The notes beneath the pieces were generated by a model, which worked only from the letters and a program-made list of their open reading frames with translations, searched no databases and was not told the DNA's origin. Positions 45,381 to 56,719 of a DNA stretch of 64,000 nt are shown piece after piece; positions within the stretch are counted from its first letter, which is position 1, and the number at the start of each line of letters is the position of its first letter. The stretch covers positions 11,504,501 through 11,568,500 of the forward strand of contig BSBM01000762.1 in assembly GCA_027924585.1 (NCBI GenBank), given 5' to 3'. The position numbers and the translations under genes were made by a program. The DNA comes from Larix kaempferi. Taxonomy: Eukaryota > Streptophyta > Pinopsida > Pinales > Pinaceae.

Positions 45381-46199
45381 TGTGAAAATCCTCACAGCAG
45401 ATCTAAGAGCTGATGTATACCTCACAATGAAAGAATTTAGGAATAATATTAAGAGTGGTCAATGCAGTAAAATGAGCAACAGAATAATAATATAGTGGAA
45501 CTCGGATAGAAGCAAAATAACTTCACACACAGTAATTCCTTAATCACAAATATGAACAATAACTAGTACAATGGTGGAGAGGATTCGAATGCCAAGGTGG
45601 CAATTCGAATTAGCCTGTCATAGAGTGATCATCAGATTAATAGAGTCATCAACATCATTAGTGGAGTGTCAACAGTGCACCACTAGGAGTCCTAATCATC
45701 ATCGGAGAGTGTCATCCATGCAGAAGACTGAGTCTAACTGAATGTAATAAGTGTAACACAAACATAATGCACTAATGTAGTGAAGGAGACTCAAAGGAGG
45801 GCGCAATAGGAGCTTACTGGAGTCAGAACAGGCTGTCAGGGCTAACTGGAGGTCCATCTGAGTGTGAGAGACAGTTAACTAGTCAATCTGTCCTCAAATC
45901 AAGGAGCAGATCCACAAATCACTCAATAACTGAAGTGTAACTGAATGGTAGGTGAGGGAGGGCACCTTTGTCAAGTAGTAGGTGAAAGAAGGGCGCCACA
46001 CTGGCTAGGAGGGATGAAGCTGAGCAGAAAGAAGCTCCTGGGGCTAGAAAACTGAGGACTAGGGGCTGGAGGACTCCATGTTGATGACTGGGATGCATGC
46101 AGTTTGCATGCATGCTGCATGCATGCTGCATGCATGGCTGAAAATGCAAATAATGAAAAAGCTGGTAGGACTAGGATGGAGTATAGGAATATCCTAACA
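45381..46199 (-). repeat. D2 5' LTR
   Basis: Collinear with 43,054-43,872. Here the TGCATGCATGC motif has expanded (about 46,092-46,136) into successive copies of GCATGCTGCATGCATGCT-type text. Confidence 0.94.
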
Positions 46200-46204
46200 C
46201 ATAA

Positions 46205-48046
46205 AACCCAAACCGAGCAATGGAATTGTGTTCCATTGCATCCTAAAATTTTTTGGGGGAAAGGGAGAGATGAATTTGATGCCCATGCACTCACTTAATG
46301 CATTTTTAAAAATATTATCCTATCGTGCAAAAATTGCACTGCACGTCACTTAGCAAAACCCTAGTTTAGAAAATTGTCAAAACAGACAACTTTCGGTTGA
46401 TAAAGCCAACATATAGGGGTGTTCCTAATGGTGCTCGGATGTCACGAATCCAACAGAACTAATGTTTTGTTCATCGGAGCCATGATTTTTGAGTTATATC
46501 AAGTTGCATCTCACTTCCCAGGGCCATTCAGGGACACTAGGAAAATTTTAACTAGGGGCATACAAACCAAACCATGCAACGAAATTGAATTATGTTTCCT
46601 CCTTCAAGTCTTTTTGGGAAAAGGATAGATGAATACAATTCCCATGCAATCGCTTAACACCCTTTTTAAAATGTTATCCTATCGTGTAGAAATTGCACTA
46701 CATGTCACTTAGCAAAACACTAGTTTAGAAAGCTGTCAAAATAGACAAGTTTCGGTCCATGAAACCACCATACAATGGTTTCTCTATCAGTAATCGGATG
46801 TCACGAATCCAATGGAACTGAATTCTTGTCCATCGGAGCCATGATTTTCTCGTTATGGTCAGTTTCATCTCCCTTCCCAAGGCCATTCAAGGACACCAAA
46901 CAAATTTCAACCAAGGGTATAAAAACCAATCTGTGCAATGGAATTGAGTTTTGTTGCCTCCCACAAGTGAGTTTAGGAAATGGAAAGATGAATGCAATTC
47001 CCATTCACTTTCTCGGTACATTTTCAAAATCTTATCCTATCATGTCGAAAATGTACTGCACGTCACTAAGCAAAACCCTACTTTAGAAAACCGTCAAAAT
47101 AGATAAATTTCAGTCCATGAACCCACTGGAGATGTGTGTCCCTTGCAGTCTCAGTTGTCACGAATACAATGTAATTGATGGTTTGTCCGTCAAATTCATG
47201 GTTTTCGAGTTATGGTGATTTTCATCTCACTTCTAAAGGCCATTTAGAGACACTAGACAAATTTCAACCAAGGACATAAAAACCAAACCAAAAAACGGAA
47301 TTGAGTTTCATTTCCCACTGTAGGTGTGTTTAGGAAAGGGTGAGATGACCATGTATCCCACACGCTCACTCCCCAAGTTTTTCAAAAAATTAGCCTATGG
47401 TGCAGAAATTGCATTGCACATCATTGAGAAAAACCCTAATTTAGAAAACCGTCAAAATTGACAACATTTGGCCCATGATGCTACCAAACGGGGTGTCTCT
47501 AGTGTTAACCAGATATCACGAATCCAACGGAACTAACAGTTTGTGTTTCTAAGTCTCGTTTTTTGAGTTATGGATATTTTCATCTTGCTTCCCAAATCCA
47601 TTCAGGGACATGAGGAAAATTTCAATTGGGGGCATAAAAACGAAACCGAGCAACATAATTGAGTTATTTTTAGTATTGTAGGTTTGTTTGGGAAATTATG
47701 AGAGGACCACGATTCCCACGCACTCACTCGACACATTTAGAACATCTTATCCCATCGTGCAGAAATTGCACTGCACGTCTCTGATCAAAACCCTAGTGTA
47801 GAAAACCATCAAAATAAACAATGTTTGGTCCATGAAGTCACCAGATAGGGGTGTCCCTAGAGGTGGTAGGATGTCAAGAATCCATCGGAACTGGCATTTT
47901 TTTCCATCCGAGCCTTAGTTTTCGATTTATTGCAATTTTCAACTCGCTTCCCAACACCATTCAGGGATACTTGGCGAAAATTCAACTGGGGGAATAAAAA
48001 CCAATCCAGGCAACGTAATTGAGTTCTGTTATCTCCTGCAGGTATG
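46205..48046. repeat. Satellite array, right part (about 5 copies)
   Basis: Resumes at AAAACCCAAACCGAGC, in register with the left part. Anchor CCCTAGTTTAG near 46,358, 46,717, 47,076, 47,432 and 47,787. The last unit ends at about CTCCTGCAGG, 48,046, where unrelated AT-rich DNA begins. Confidence 0.92.
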
Positions 48047-48640
48047 TGGATAACCTGATTCCAACAAAGCTTATAATATTTGTAATTATTATACCAATGA
48101 TATGATTAATATGTTAAAAACTATATCTATGATAATATTATTTTAGTCATGTTTATGAGGGGATATTATCAAGCATGTTATATTAAATTTACTTTTAGAT
48201 TACAATGTAAACACTTCATGAACTTGATTGAGAGATGAAAACCATGGTTAATATGCTCTTAAATATATAGATTGAATACCATGTTATATATATAGATTTA
48301 ATGATATAAACAATTTAGGAAAGTAAATGGTTCGAAGTGAATAGTATATGTAATATCATATTTTTCTTCACTTTATATATAATCACTGGGATGTCTATTT
48401 TTCCTTGCCTCTATCTCTTTTTCTATTGTGATATGAAAATTTATGGTGTACATGTGTGTGTATGTGTGAGTGTGTGCATGGTTGTGTCCATACACTTGAT
48501 ATGTGTGGTTACTATCTGTTGATGAGATGATGCTTATATTCATGGTTGGAAAACTTGTGAGAATGCATAAATTATCACACTAATATTTTCAATATAACAC
48601 AAAATATGCATTATGTAATGAAATTAACACTAATGTTTTA
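48047..48640. other. AT-rich sequence, no gene; TG microsatellite
   Basis: Contains a GTGTGTGTATGTGTGAGTGT run at about 48,451-48,480. No supported frame. Confidence 0.6.
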
Positions 48641-48642
48641 AA

Positions 48643-48858
48643 TTGATTATTTCTCGTTGTTTGTCGAAAAATGGTGAAGATGACTCCTTAGATGATCTAG
48701 ATTATGTTGTCACCAATGTACCAGAGAAAGATATTGTTGATAATCATGCAGATGGATTATATGAAAATGATGATGGATATGATGTTGGGATATATGAGGA
48801 TGACGACGATGACGACGACGATGATGATGCTGATGATGATTATGATGGTATCCATTGA
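48643..48858 (+). other. Acidic open frame with (GAT/GAC)n run, 71 aa
   Basis: Frame with NGEDDSLDDLDYVVTNVPE then VDNHADGLYENDDGYDVG and a run of about ten Asp from GATGACGACGAT repeats (about 48,798-48,842). The non-repeat part keeps an acidic composition, so it could be the last exon of a transposase or other gene, possibly of the CACTA element ending at 50,561. No domain recognised. It may equally be chance translation of the microsatellite. Confidence 0.3.
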
Positions 48859-49099
48859 TGCTACTATTGAGATTGTGGATGTTTATTGCTTTCTCCATGC
48901 TACTAGACATGTATTGTTATTTTTGTGATGATCCAAGTTCATATTACATTCTAGGTCATTTTGATTTGTATGGTGGATTCACGTTGACATATAAACTTTG
49001 GTTACCCTTGATCATTTTGACATTTCTAAATATGGATATAAAAAAAAAATCTTGTGATATTGGTATTTTCACTATATATATCGTCCACTTGTTCTTTTA

Positions 49100-49545
49100 A
49101 CCTTAATATGATGATCTGTATGATAAGCTATCGATGTGATGATGTTTTATAATTTCACTTCTTTTGATGAAATATAGAAGTGATGAAATATAATGGTGAT
49201 GTTATCATTATTATATTGTAAATTATATTGTTATCTTTTGATGAAAGATAATGGTGATGTTATCATTATTATGTTATCTTTTCATGGAAAATTAATATAT
49301 ATGATGATGTTACTACTTTGGATAAATGTTGTCTGTTTGTGTTAAATTTATTCATAAATGTGATGCACTTAATTTCAATAATGGTATCTACAATTAATTT
49401 GAATTTTTCATTATATTATTTGAGAACTACAAAGTAAATGATATATGAGAACTATTGAAATTAATAAAATAATTATAATAATTTGATATAATAACTATAT
49501 ATTAACACACAATTGGATATAGTTGTAGGTGTTAAATAACAAACC
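49100..49545. other. AT-rich sequence, no gene
   Basis: Contains a small duplication: AAT.ATGGTGATGTTATCATTATTAT occurs at about 49,189 and 49,248. Confidence 0.6.
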
Positions 49546-49549
49546 TAAT

Positions 49550-50561
49550 GTGGTTCTAATAAGGAAGCAAAATAGGAAGCAAAACTAGGAGCTAAAATGG
49601 AAGCCCACTATGTCACAGATCTAGAAGCAACATTGGACGCAAAATCTGGCGCTAAGTTGGAAGTCAATTTTGATGCTTTTTTGGATGCCAAATTAGAAGC
49701 TGAACTAGTGGCAAACAAAGAAGAAAAATTAGATGCTAAATGGGAATCTAAATGCGGTGTTCATGAGGAAGAAAAACAAGAAGAAATCCAAGGACCTATA
49801 TGGGAAGCAAAATGTGACGCTAGTGTGGTAGTAAAAATGGATGCTAAATTGGGCACTAAAGTGATCGCAAAACATGGTGCTAATGCGGATGCAACACTGG
49901 ACACTAATTAGGAAGACAAACATGGCGTTGATATGGTAGAAAAATAAGACATTACTTTGGATGCAAACCAGGGCACTACATAGGAAGCAAAATATGGTGC
50001 AAAAATAGAAGAAATATTTGGTGCCATTTTGGTAGCAAAACATGATGAAAAAAATGAAGCAAAAATTGGTGCAAATTTGGAAGCGAAAATTGGTGCATAT
50101 TTGGAAGTAAAACGTGGTGCAAAATGGGATGCTAAAGTGGTAGCACATATCGATACAATATTGGATGCTAATTTGGATGAAAATATAGCGCGAACGTAGA
50201 TGCAAACATAAATGCTAAAATGGTGCTTTTAAGGATGCAAGTATGGCGCTAATCGGGACGTCATTTAGGAAGCAAAAAAGGATGATCTCTATGAATCAAA
50301 ATAGGATCTGTTATTTAGGAAGAAAACCTTGACATTGTTTAGGAAGCAAAATTGGACGATATTCTGGAAGCAAAAAAATGGGCGTTATTTTGAACGTAAA
50401 AAAGGATGCTATCTCATAAGCAAAAAAGGACAGTATTTTAGACGCTTTACGTTTTGTACATGACACGTATCACTTAGCGTCTACTTTAACCACTCAATGA
50501 AAAACAATTCCACTAAAAAGGGATGCTAAATGGGATGTTAATTCCAGGATTTGTTGTAGTG
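49550..50561 (+). mobile_element. CACTA (EnSpm) transposon terminus with subterminal repeats
   Basis: Ends with TTTGTTGTAGTG at 50,561, the inverse of CACTACAACAAA, a CACTA-family terminal inverted repeat. Inside it, 49,560-50,420 is built of roughly 12-bp units of the types GGATGCTAAATT, GGAAGCAAAAT and GGCGCTAA, and nearer the end GACGCTTTACG / TTAGCGTCTAC words occur in both orientations. Dense short subterminal repeats beside a CACTA end are characteristic of this superfamily, as binding sites for its accessory protein. No matching left terminus was found, so the element may be truncated, perhaps at the satellite edge. The 104-codon frame at 49,597 is an artefact of the repeats. Confidence 0.65.
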
Positions 50562-52204
50562 ATAATTCTTAGGGTAGTCTCTTCATATGAAAATAAAGGA
50601 AAAAATTAACCAAGTATCCTATTGTGGATTTATTTAATCATAACATATTTTTGGCACTCACAATGCTTCCTCCACACAACAAGAAGTATAGTTCCTTTTG
50701 TACTCAATAGTCACTCAAAATTATTTCTCTCTAGTGCTCTTTAGCATGGGAATATAATTTAGGTCCAAGATGATGTCTATTAACTATAGTAGAATTTATC
50801 TTGGTTCTTGAGCTTTGCATAAGGTTCAGATGGCCTCATTTCATGTCTATTTAGTCCCCAAGTATGACAACATATTTTCCCAAGATAAAACTCTACTTTT
50901 ATCTCCCTTACAACTTTCAAGAAAAAAATCCTCCTCTCCCATTCAATTTGTTTCTCTTTGCATGACTGGAGGATGGCAAGTGGAGTCATAATCCAACTCT
51001 TCCAAGATCCAAGAATGGAGGGAAACAAGTTGTCATTTCATAGGAGGTGGTTGCTTAGATCTAGGAATTTGTTACATCCACTTTTATTTTCTCCAATTTA
51101 ACTATAGGTTAGATTAAATATCAACATTATAAAATGTGAAGATTAATGTAACGGAAATATGTGTAGGAAAATAAAAATAGATTTTTAGGCATATCAACAT
51201 TCCTTTATATCCCTTTACCTTCCCCCTCATGTGGTATGATAAATCCTTTAGATTATCTTGCTTGATTAGTCTCAAGGTTCTTTTATAAAATGAAAAATAT
51301 CATTATCTACAAGTATTTCAAAATCGCCATGGTATGTCTACCTCATGATGTAGTAAGAAATAATAAAATTAAAGAAACACATGAAAAATATCTAATATAT
51401 ACAAGATCATGTTCATATAGTTTCTAAGAGTTGAAATTACGACATTTCATGGCCCCTTCATCATAGACACAAGCATTGAAAATGTGGTAGAATTTTTCAT
51501 AATCACACCTTTTTGGAGCATTCACACACCTTTGTTAATTGGTAGATAACAAATTTTCTCTATCATGGGGTTTGTTTTCAAAATGTACAAATGTGTGTTT
51601 TTGAATTATGTGTTGCTAGAGAGTTAAGACAATAATAAATAGAATAAAATTGGAACACATTCCAAAGCCTTAGTTATATGTTTCTCATTAGGGCATGTCC
51701 TTATACTTCACAATTTCCTTTACCCACATTTAATATTAGACTTTCTCATTCCAAACAAACACTTTCTCAAATAAGATATCAAAGCTTGTCTCCTAATGAA
51801 CCTCTTAGGTTGATGGAATTTTGAATGATTATATTATGAACATTCTACCTATTCAATCTTTGACAACCTACCTATGTTCGTGTCTTGAGTAGTTTATGTT
51901 TTGAACATTTTGTTTGCTCTATTTTGTGTGCCACTTTTGTGGGTTTCATTTTTTTACTTGGAAGTGATATGGAGCTCATTGTTTCTTGCTTTGAAATTGA
52001 GAATGTACTTGAATGATATGAGAGCATTCAACCAGAAATATATGTTCATGACCTCAACTAATATGGCCACTTGAGACAATATAAATTAATGCAAAAACAT
52101 AATATATTATACATGATCACTTCTCACAATTGTAATCAATCACCAACAAATAACACTCCATACTCTTTACTAGAGACCATGGACAAATAATCCATAAAAC
52201 AAGT

Positions 52205-52397
52205 AACATTATTATAGAGGAGAATTTGAATCATCATATTAATTTATATATAAAACATAATCACTACCATGAAATTAGTTAATTACAAAAATAATAAACT
52301 AATAACATTATTATAGAAGAGAATTTGAATCATTATATTAATTTATGTATAAAATATAATCACAACCATGAAATTAGTTAATTACAAAAATAATAGT
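52205..52397. repeat. Tandem duplication, 108-bp period
   Basis: AACATTATTATAGA.GAGAATTTGAATCAT begins at 52,205 and 52,313. Both copies run on to CCATGAAATTAGTTAATTAC. Confidence 0.9.
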
Positions 52398-53678
52398 CTA
52401 TTCAATATGACCATACTTTATAAATTTATATATCACAATTTCTAGAACATAATTTGAAACCCTGATAAACCCTCCAAAATTTAAATAAAGAAAATCAAAA
52501 TACAATATTCATTTAAACTTTATTAAAAATATGTAAATGAAAATAAAAATGTTTTGCAACAACACTATAAATATACAATACAAAACAAAAACTATTTAAA
52601 TACATACTATTATTGTTATTACCTTTATCGATATCTATGCAATGCAATTGAAACCATTAAAATGACTTCATAATTATTTTAATTTATTAGAATATGGTCT
52701 ATGGTCTAACAAATAGTTAAATGATAATGTTTAGTAAATGTTTGAATTTGTTAATATTATTGAAAATATATAAATGAAAATAAATTTGCAACAAAACATT
52801 ATAAATATGTAAAACAAAATACAAATGATTTAAAAACATAATATTATTGTTAATGCTTTTATAAATATTTTGTTAAATAAATTAAGTATAAATTATGACA
52901 AACATTTTTAGATGATGAATTTTTTTATAAAGAATTAGATGATGATTTTTCTTTAATATACTAGCACAACGATAAGTAAAGTGACTGGTGAACACGGATA
53001 GGTATAGGCAATCACTTAATTTTGTAGAAATGGCGTTAAACAAAAGTTAAACATTAAAATAATTAATATAAATATTAAAGTAACATAAACATTAAACTAA
53101 TTATTATAAACATAAAAACAAATACTATTTAATAAACATACCCATTTTCTTAACCACTCCTTAATTAAAGAAGAAATCCAAAATCTAAGATAATATCTAA
53201 ACACCTATAAATATACTAAATTTGATTTTATTATATTTTTATCTATGTAATTGAAATTAATATATATAATTGAAATTATTATAACAAATTTGTTAAATAA
53301 ATTTAAATATATAAATTTGAATTTAATTTTAGAAAATTCAACATATATTTATTTTCAATTATAATTTTTTATAAATAATATTTTTCTCATATTTTAAAAT
53401 ATAATTCACATTTACAAATCTCTTCACAATTTGTACTTATAATATTATAGAAATCCAAAAACTCATGTGATTTGCTTTCTTCCCTCACAATTTAAGGGAT
53501 CATGTCACCACGAAAGTAAAGTAAGATAATTTTTATTAAAGGAAACACTTAAACTAACTCCATAGATTGAACCACAGAGGACATATATAGGCTGGCCAAC
53601 CTCCCATAGTCAATATTACAGTCTATTCTATTTCACCATGGATATATGAATTAGTAATGAGCCACCATGCATTAAAGC

Positions 53679-53870
53679 TAGTTTCGTTCTTTGACACCTC
53701 TGTCAAATCTGTAACCACCCACAAGCTGCTTCAGCTTTAACTCATGAAGTCTACCAACTAGTTTTTAACTTTTTTCTACAAAATTCAGGAAACCTCTCTT
53801 ATTGACATATGCAAGAGATTGAACCAAAATTTCAACACCGCCCTCGATATTTTCAAGATTTTTTAAGTAC
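53679..53870 (-). other. Possible coding remnant downstream of the cullin frame
   Basis: Minus-strand reading GGVEILVQSLAYVNKRGFLN then, after a TAA, LVGRLHELKLKQLVGGYRF and a stop. Composition looks protein-like but the family is not recognised. It is not the expected continuation of a cullin. Confidence 0.3.
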
Positions 53871-53913
53871 ATATCACAAAATGAAGACAACAATTATGCG
53901 CTTAAAAGTACTT

Positions 53914-54486
53914 CTAATCTTTCGATGAATCTGAAAGTAATTCTTCTTGAGATTTATACAATATTCCAAGCTCCAGAAAAAGGCCCTCCAAGTTTTCCAA
54001 CAAGGAGGTACGATCAATTTCCTCTCGATCAAACAGACTATTCACTTCATTGGATAAAACCAGGTTCTTGAAACAGCCAACTCCGACATCTCGCAGTGTG
54101 GGAAGGGACTGCGATGGGATGAAGTAGCGCTCCAAATATCCAAAGATATTTGACAGCAATCGGAGCCTCTCCTTGTAAATTTCCCAATGTCTGAGAAGTT
54201 CACTTGACAAAAACTGGGGTTGCTTTTCAATTAAATCTGGTAAAACCCTGGAGGTGACGTACTCTTCAAATGAGCTCCTGTATCTATTATACAGTTGCTC
54301 TGAGTAGTTCACGTTAGGTCGCGTGCACATCTTGTAGATAGCTACCAAACACATCATGTATTCGTTTCCATAATCGAATGGAGGCTTGTCTCCGTTTTCT
54401 AACAGGCCTCTTGTCTTCTGGATAAACGAATAAATAATAGCCCATCCTTCTTCCAGGTCTATATTATCTACAATATTCATCGCCAT
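53914..54486 (-). CDS. Cullin-1-like N-terminal domain protein, truncated (190 aa)
   Basis: Minus-strand frame from ATG 54,486 in a good context (AGAAATGGCG). It aligns from memory with the first cullin repeats: IDLEEGWAIIYSFIQK, YMMCLVAIYKMCTRPNVNYS, EQLYNRYRSSFEEYVTSRVL, SSELLRHWEIYKERLRLLS, FGYLERYFIPSQSLPTL and EIDRTSLLENLEGLFLELG. In CUL1 this region binds SKP1/F-box adaptors of SCF ubiquitin ligases. The family is about 740 residues; here the frame stops at 190, with no cullin-homology or neddylation domain in the window. It has no internal stop and is intronless. It could be a first exon whose downstream exons lie elsewhere or are lost, a truncated retro-like copy, or a short adaptor-binding protein. 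The domain call is firm; function is uncertain. Confidence 0.7.
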   Translation of the reverse strand: MAMNIVDNIDLEEGWAIIYSFIQKTRGLLENGDKPPFDYGNEYMMCLVAIYKMCTRPNVNYSEQLYNRYRSSFEEYVTSRVLPDLIEKQPQFLSSELLRHWEIYKERLRLLSNIFGYLERYFIPSQSLPTLRDVGVGCFKNLVLSNEVNSLFDREEIDRTSLLENLEGLFLELGILYKSQEELLSDSSKD

Positions 54487-54578
54487 TTCTGGGTAAGTAG
54501 TTATGAGCTACAAACTACAGGAAACTTGAGGATTCAAACAGCCTGTACTGTTATGTCATGGTGAAATCCTGAATGGAC

Positions 54579-54791
54579 TTAAATCAAGGAGGTGGCGTAT
54601 CCTCTGCCCAAGAAATAATGTGTAACGCACAACTGTTCGCCTTCTATCTGAACTGACACCGGCGTTTGATCCTCTGGGTAGAATCTGAGAGGGAAAAGAA
54701 ATGAAAGAAACCGGTTGGTAACGGATATATATTCCATGTCATTCTCATTTAGGTTATGAAATCCATAACCATTATGGTAGTTTATGAGCAT
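54579..54791 (-). other. Small open frame upstream of the cullin frame, 70 aa
   Basis: Minus strand, ATG at 54,791, with NENDMEYISVTNRFLSFLF and LRFYPEDQTPVSVQIEGEQL. Protein-like composition but no family recognised. It is 93 bases upstream of the cullin-like ATG on the same strand, so it may be leader, another exon or a chance frame. Confidence 0.3.
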
Positions 54792-55832
54792 GAACCGAAA
54801 GGTGACAAAGAGATTTTGATATAAAAACTTGTTTAACGATCAGATTTGAATACTGCATCATAAAAAGTGTTGTCAAGTGCGTGTGGTATGACTGGTACGA
54901 CTATAAGATGAAAATCAAAAGTAAGTAACGTAACAAAATAATTAAAATTTTTTATGTCAGCTTATAAAATAAAAAATTATGGAAAATATTTAAAAAAAAT
55001 CCATGTTGGTTCATAAAATAAAATATTATGAAAAATAATTAAGAAATAGATGTTCGTTTATAAGTCAATTGAGTGTAAATTGGGTGGTTGGGAGGAATGT
55101 TGTTGTAATGATTGTAATTCTGGCCATACCTTGATTCTCGAATAACAGGGGTTGGAAATTTCTCGATGGATGTAGTCCTCTAACAAATGGTGAACCATCA
55201 TTTTAAAAAAAGATGTTTGTTTATAAAATAAAAACTTAAAACTTAAACCCGGATCTATCAATCAAGAAAGATCAAAATTTTTTGAGTTTAAATTTTAAAA
55301 AAGAAATATACCTCAATAAATTGGATCCCTCTTGGTGCTTGATAGATACGAGTTTAAGATGGATCTATACTAGTTTATTAAAAAAAATTATTTAATAAAG
55401 AAATAGTAATTTTTTATTATTATAAAAATTATGTAATTTTGACTATGTATATTTATAACTTTAACAATTTTATTTTAATTTTAATAAAAATTAATAGTTG
55501 AAAAATTAAAAATATAGAATTTTTAATTTACACTTATATCTTTACTTTTACTTGTTAGTTGATTTCCTAAGGGTCATAACTTTTAACTCGGTTATCAGAT
55601 TAAGCTGAAATTTATTGTTATATTTTATTTTATTTTTAAAATTTCAATCCAAACCAAGTCAAAAGTTATGACCTTGAAAAATCCGTGCATCATTAATCAT
55701 CTAAACAACAAATGATGTTAAAGTTGACACAAACTGTGGAATGGTGTTAATGCCAATTATCATAACAATGATAACTACGTTCAGATTATTTGCAATGATG
55801 GAGGCCTCTCAAATTCAGTTGTGTAGTATCGA

Positions 55833-55894
55833 TGATGGAAGTGGTATTCAGTCTTCAAGGTGATGATGGAAGTGGTATTCAGTCTTCAAGGTGA
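55833..55894. repeat. Tandem duplication, about 31 bp
   Basis: GATGATGGAAGTGGTATTCA...CTTCAAGGT is present twice back to back. Confidence 0.92.
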
Positions 55895-56556
55895 TTTGTC
55901 AAAGTTGGGTGTTCTCAGCTATTTTTGCCCCATTGTTTTCATGAGAGAAGCTTTGCTATACGAAAATTGGTTGGAGAACGTCCTATTCTTATGCTTCGCA
56001 AATTTAGTGTATCGTTGATTTGGCATATTGTGTGGCATCCTAACTACTTAGGGTATTGTTTTGGTTTTTTTGGTTGGTATGCATTTGTGGTTTAGCAAAT
56101 TTGATTTTTAGTTTTTTTTAAGGAGGTTTTGGAAATTGGTTTGAGTATTTAGGTGGTATATGTGTGTGGTGCGTCTTAATAGTTTAGGGTTTTATGTGGT
56201 AATTATGTGTGTGTTTGTGTATTTGTGTCTTTGTAAATATGTAGGGTTTTATGAATTAATTCACAATGAGATGGTTTGTTAGCATTTAAGGTATTGGTTT
56301 AGGTATTTTACAATATTTCATTTTTGAATTTTCTATTCAATGTCATCATCATTATGATGAGGGAAGTTTTATTTTGGTGATATGTTCTCTCTCTTTAATT
56401 ACATATACGGTTTTTTCTTTTTTATTAAGCATGTTGTCTCATATTAGGAGGCTTTGCAAGTTGATTCATAAATTGTTGAATCCCATTAGGGGTTATAGCA
56501 ATCATCTCAAGCTATTAAGTTGTGTATACAATGATGAAACTCTTTAGATCTCCTAA

Positions 56557-56719
56557 GTTTTGGCAAGGTTTGGGAAAAATTGGTATTTATTTTCCTTGTT
56601 ATGTAATTATGAATCTCATTACTTTGTATCTGTGTTGAGTTTTGGCAAGGTTTGGGAAAAATTGGTATTTATTTTCCTTGTTATGTAATTATGAATCTCA
56701 TTACTTTGTATCTGTGTTG
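56557..56719. repeat. Tandem duplication, 82 bp, near-perfect
   Basis: GTTTTGGCAAGGTTTGGG...TTTGTATCTGTGTTG occurs at 56,557 and 56,639 with no difference noticed by eye, so it is recent. Confidence 0.93.

Larger units (their letters stand above)
43054..46199 (-). mobile_element. D2: second copy of the non-autonomous LTR element, inserted in satellite
   Basis: Minus strand, 3,146 bp. Two 819-bp LTRs (43,054-43,872; 45,381-46,199; about 96% identical by eye), intact ends TGTTAGG...TTTTCACA, primer site, one 388-codon ORF and a purine tract. Clean target duplication CATAA. Complete, and structurally the reference copy for the family; D1 has a damaged 3' end. Confidence 0.95.
50562..53900. other. 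AT-rich region, no gene seen
   Basis: Very AT-rich, especially 52,400-53,450. Contains a 108-bp tandem duplication (listed) and a looser repeat of 52,505-52,620 at about 52,740-52,860 (shared AAATGAAAATAAA.. and AACA..ATAAATAT). No protein, LTR or RNA recognised. Confidence 0.6.

Noticed and set aside
38168-48046. CRISPR array
   Set aside because: The period is about 359 bp, repeats are divergent and continuous without unique spacers, and the DNA is eukaryotic.
48704-48928. Met-rich plus-strand frame and His-rich minus-strand frame
   Set aside because: Alternative readings of the GAT/GAC microsatellite.
49597-50205. Plus-strand 104-codon and minus-strand 158-codon frames as genes
   Set aside because: Both are translations of the CACTA subterminal repeats.
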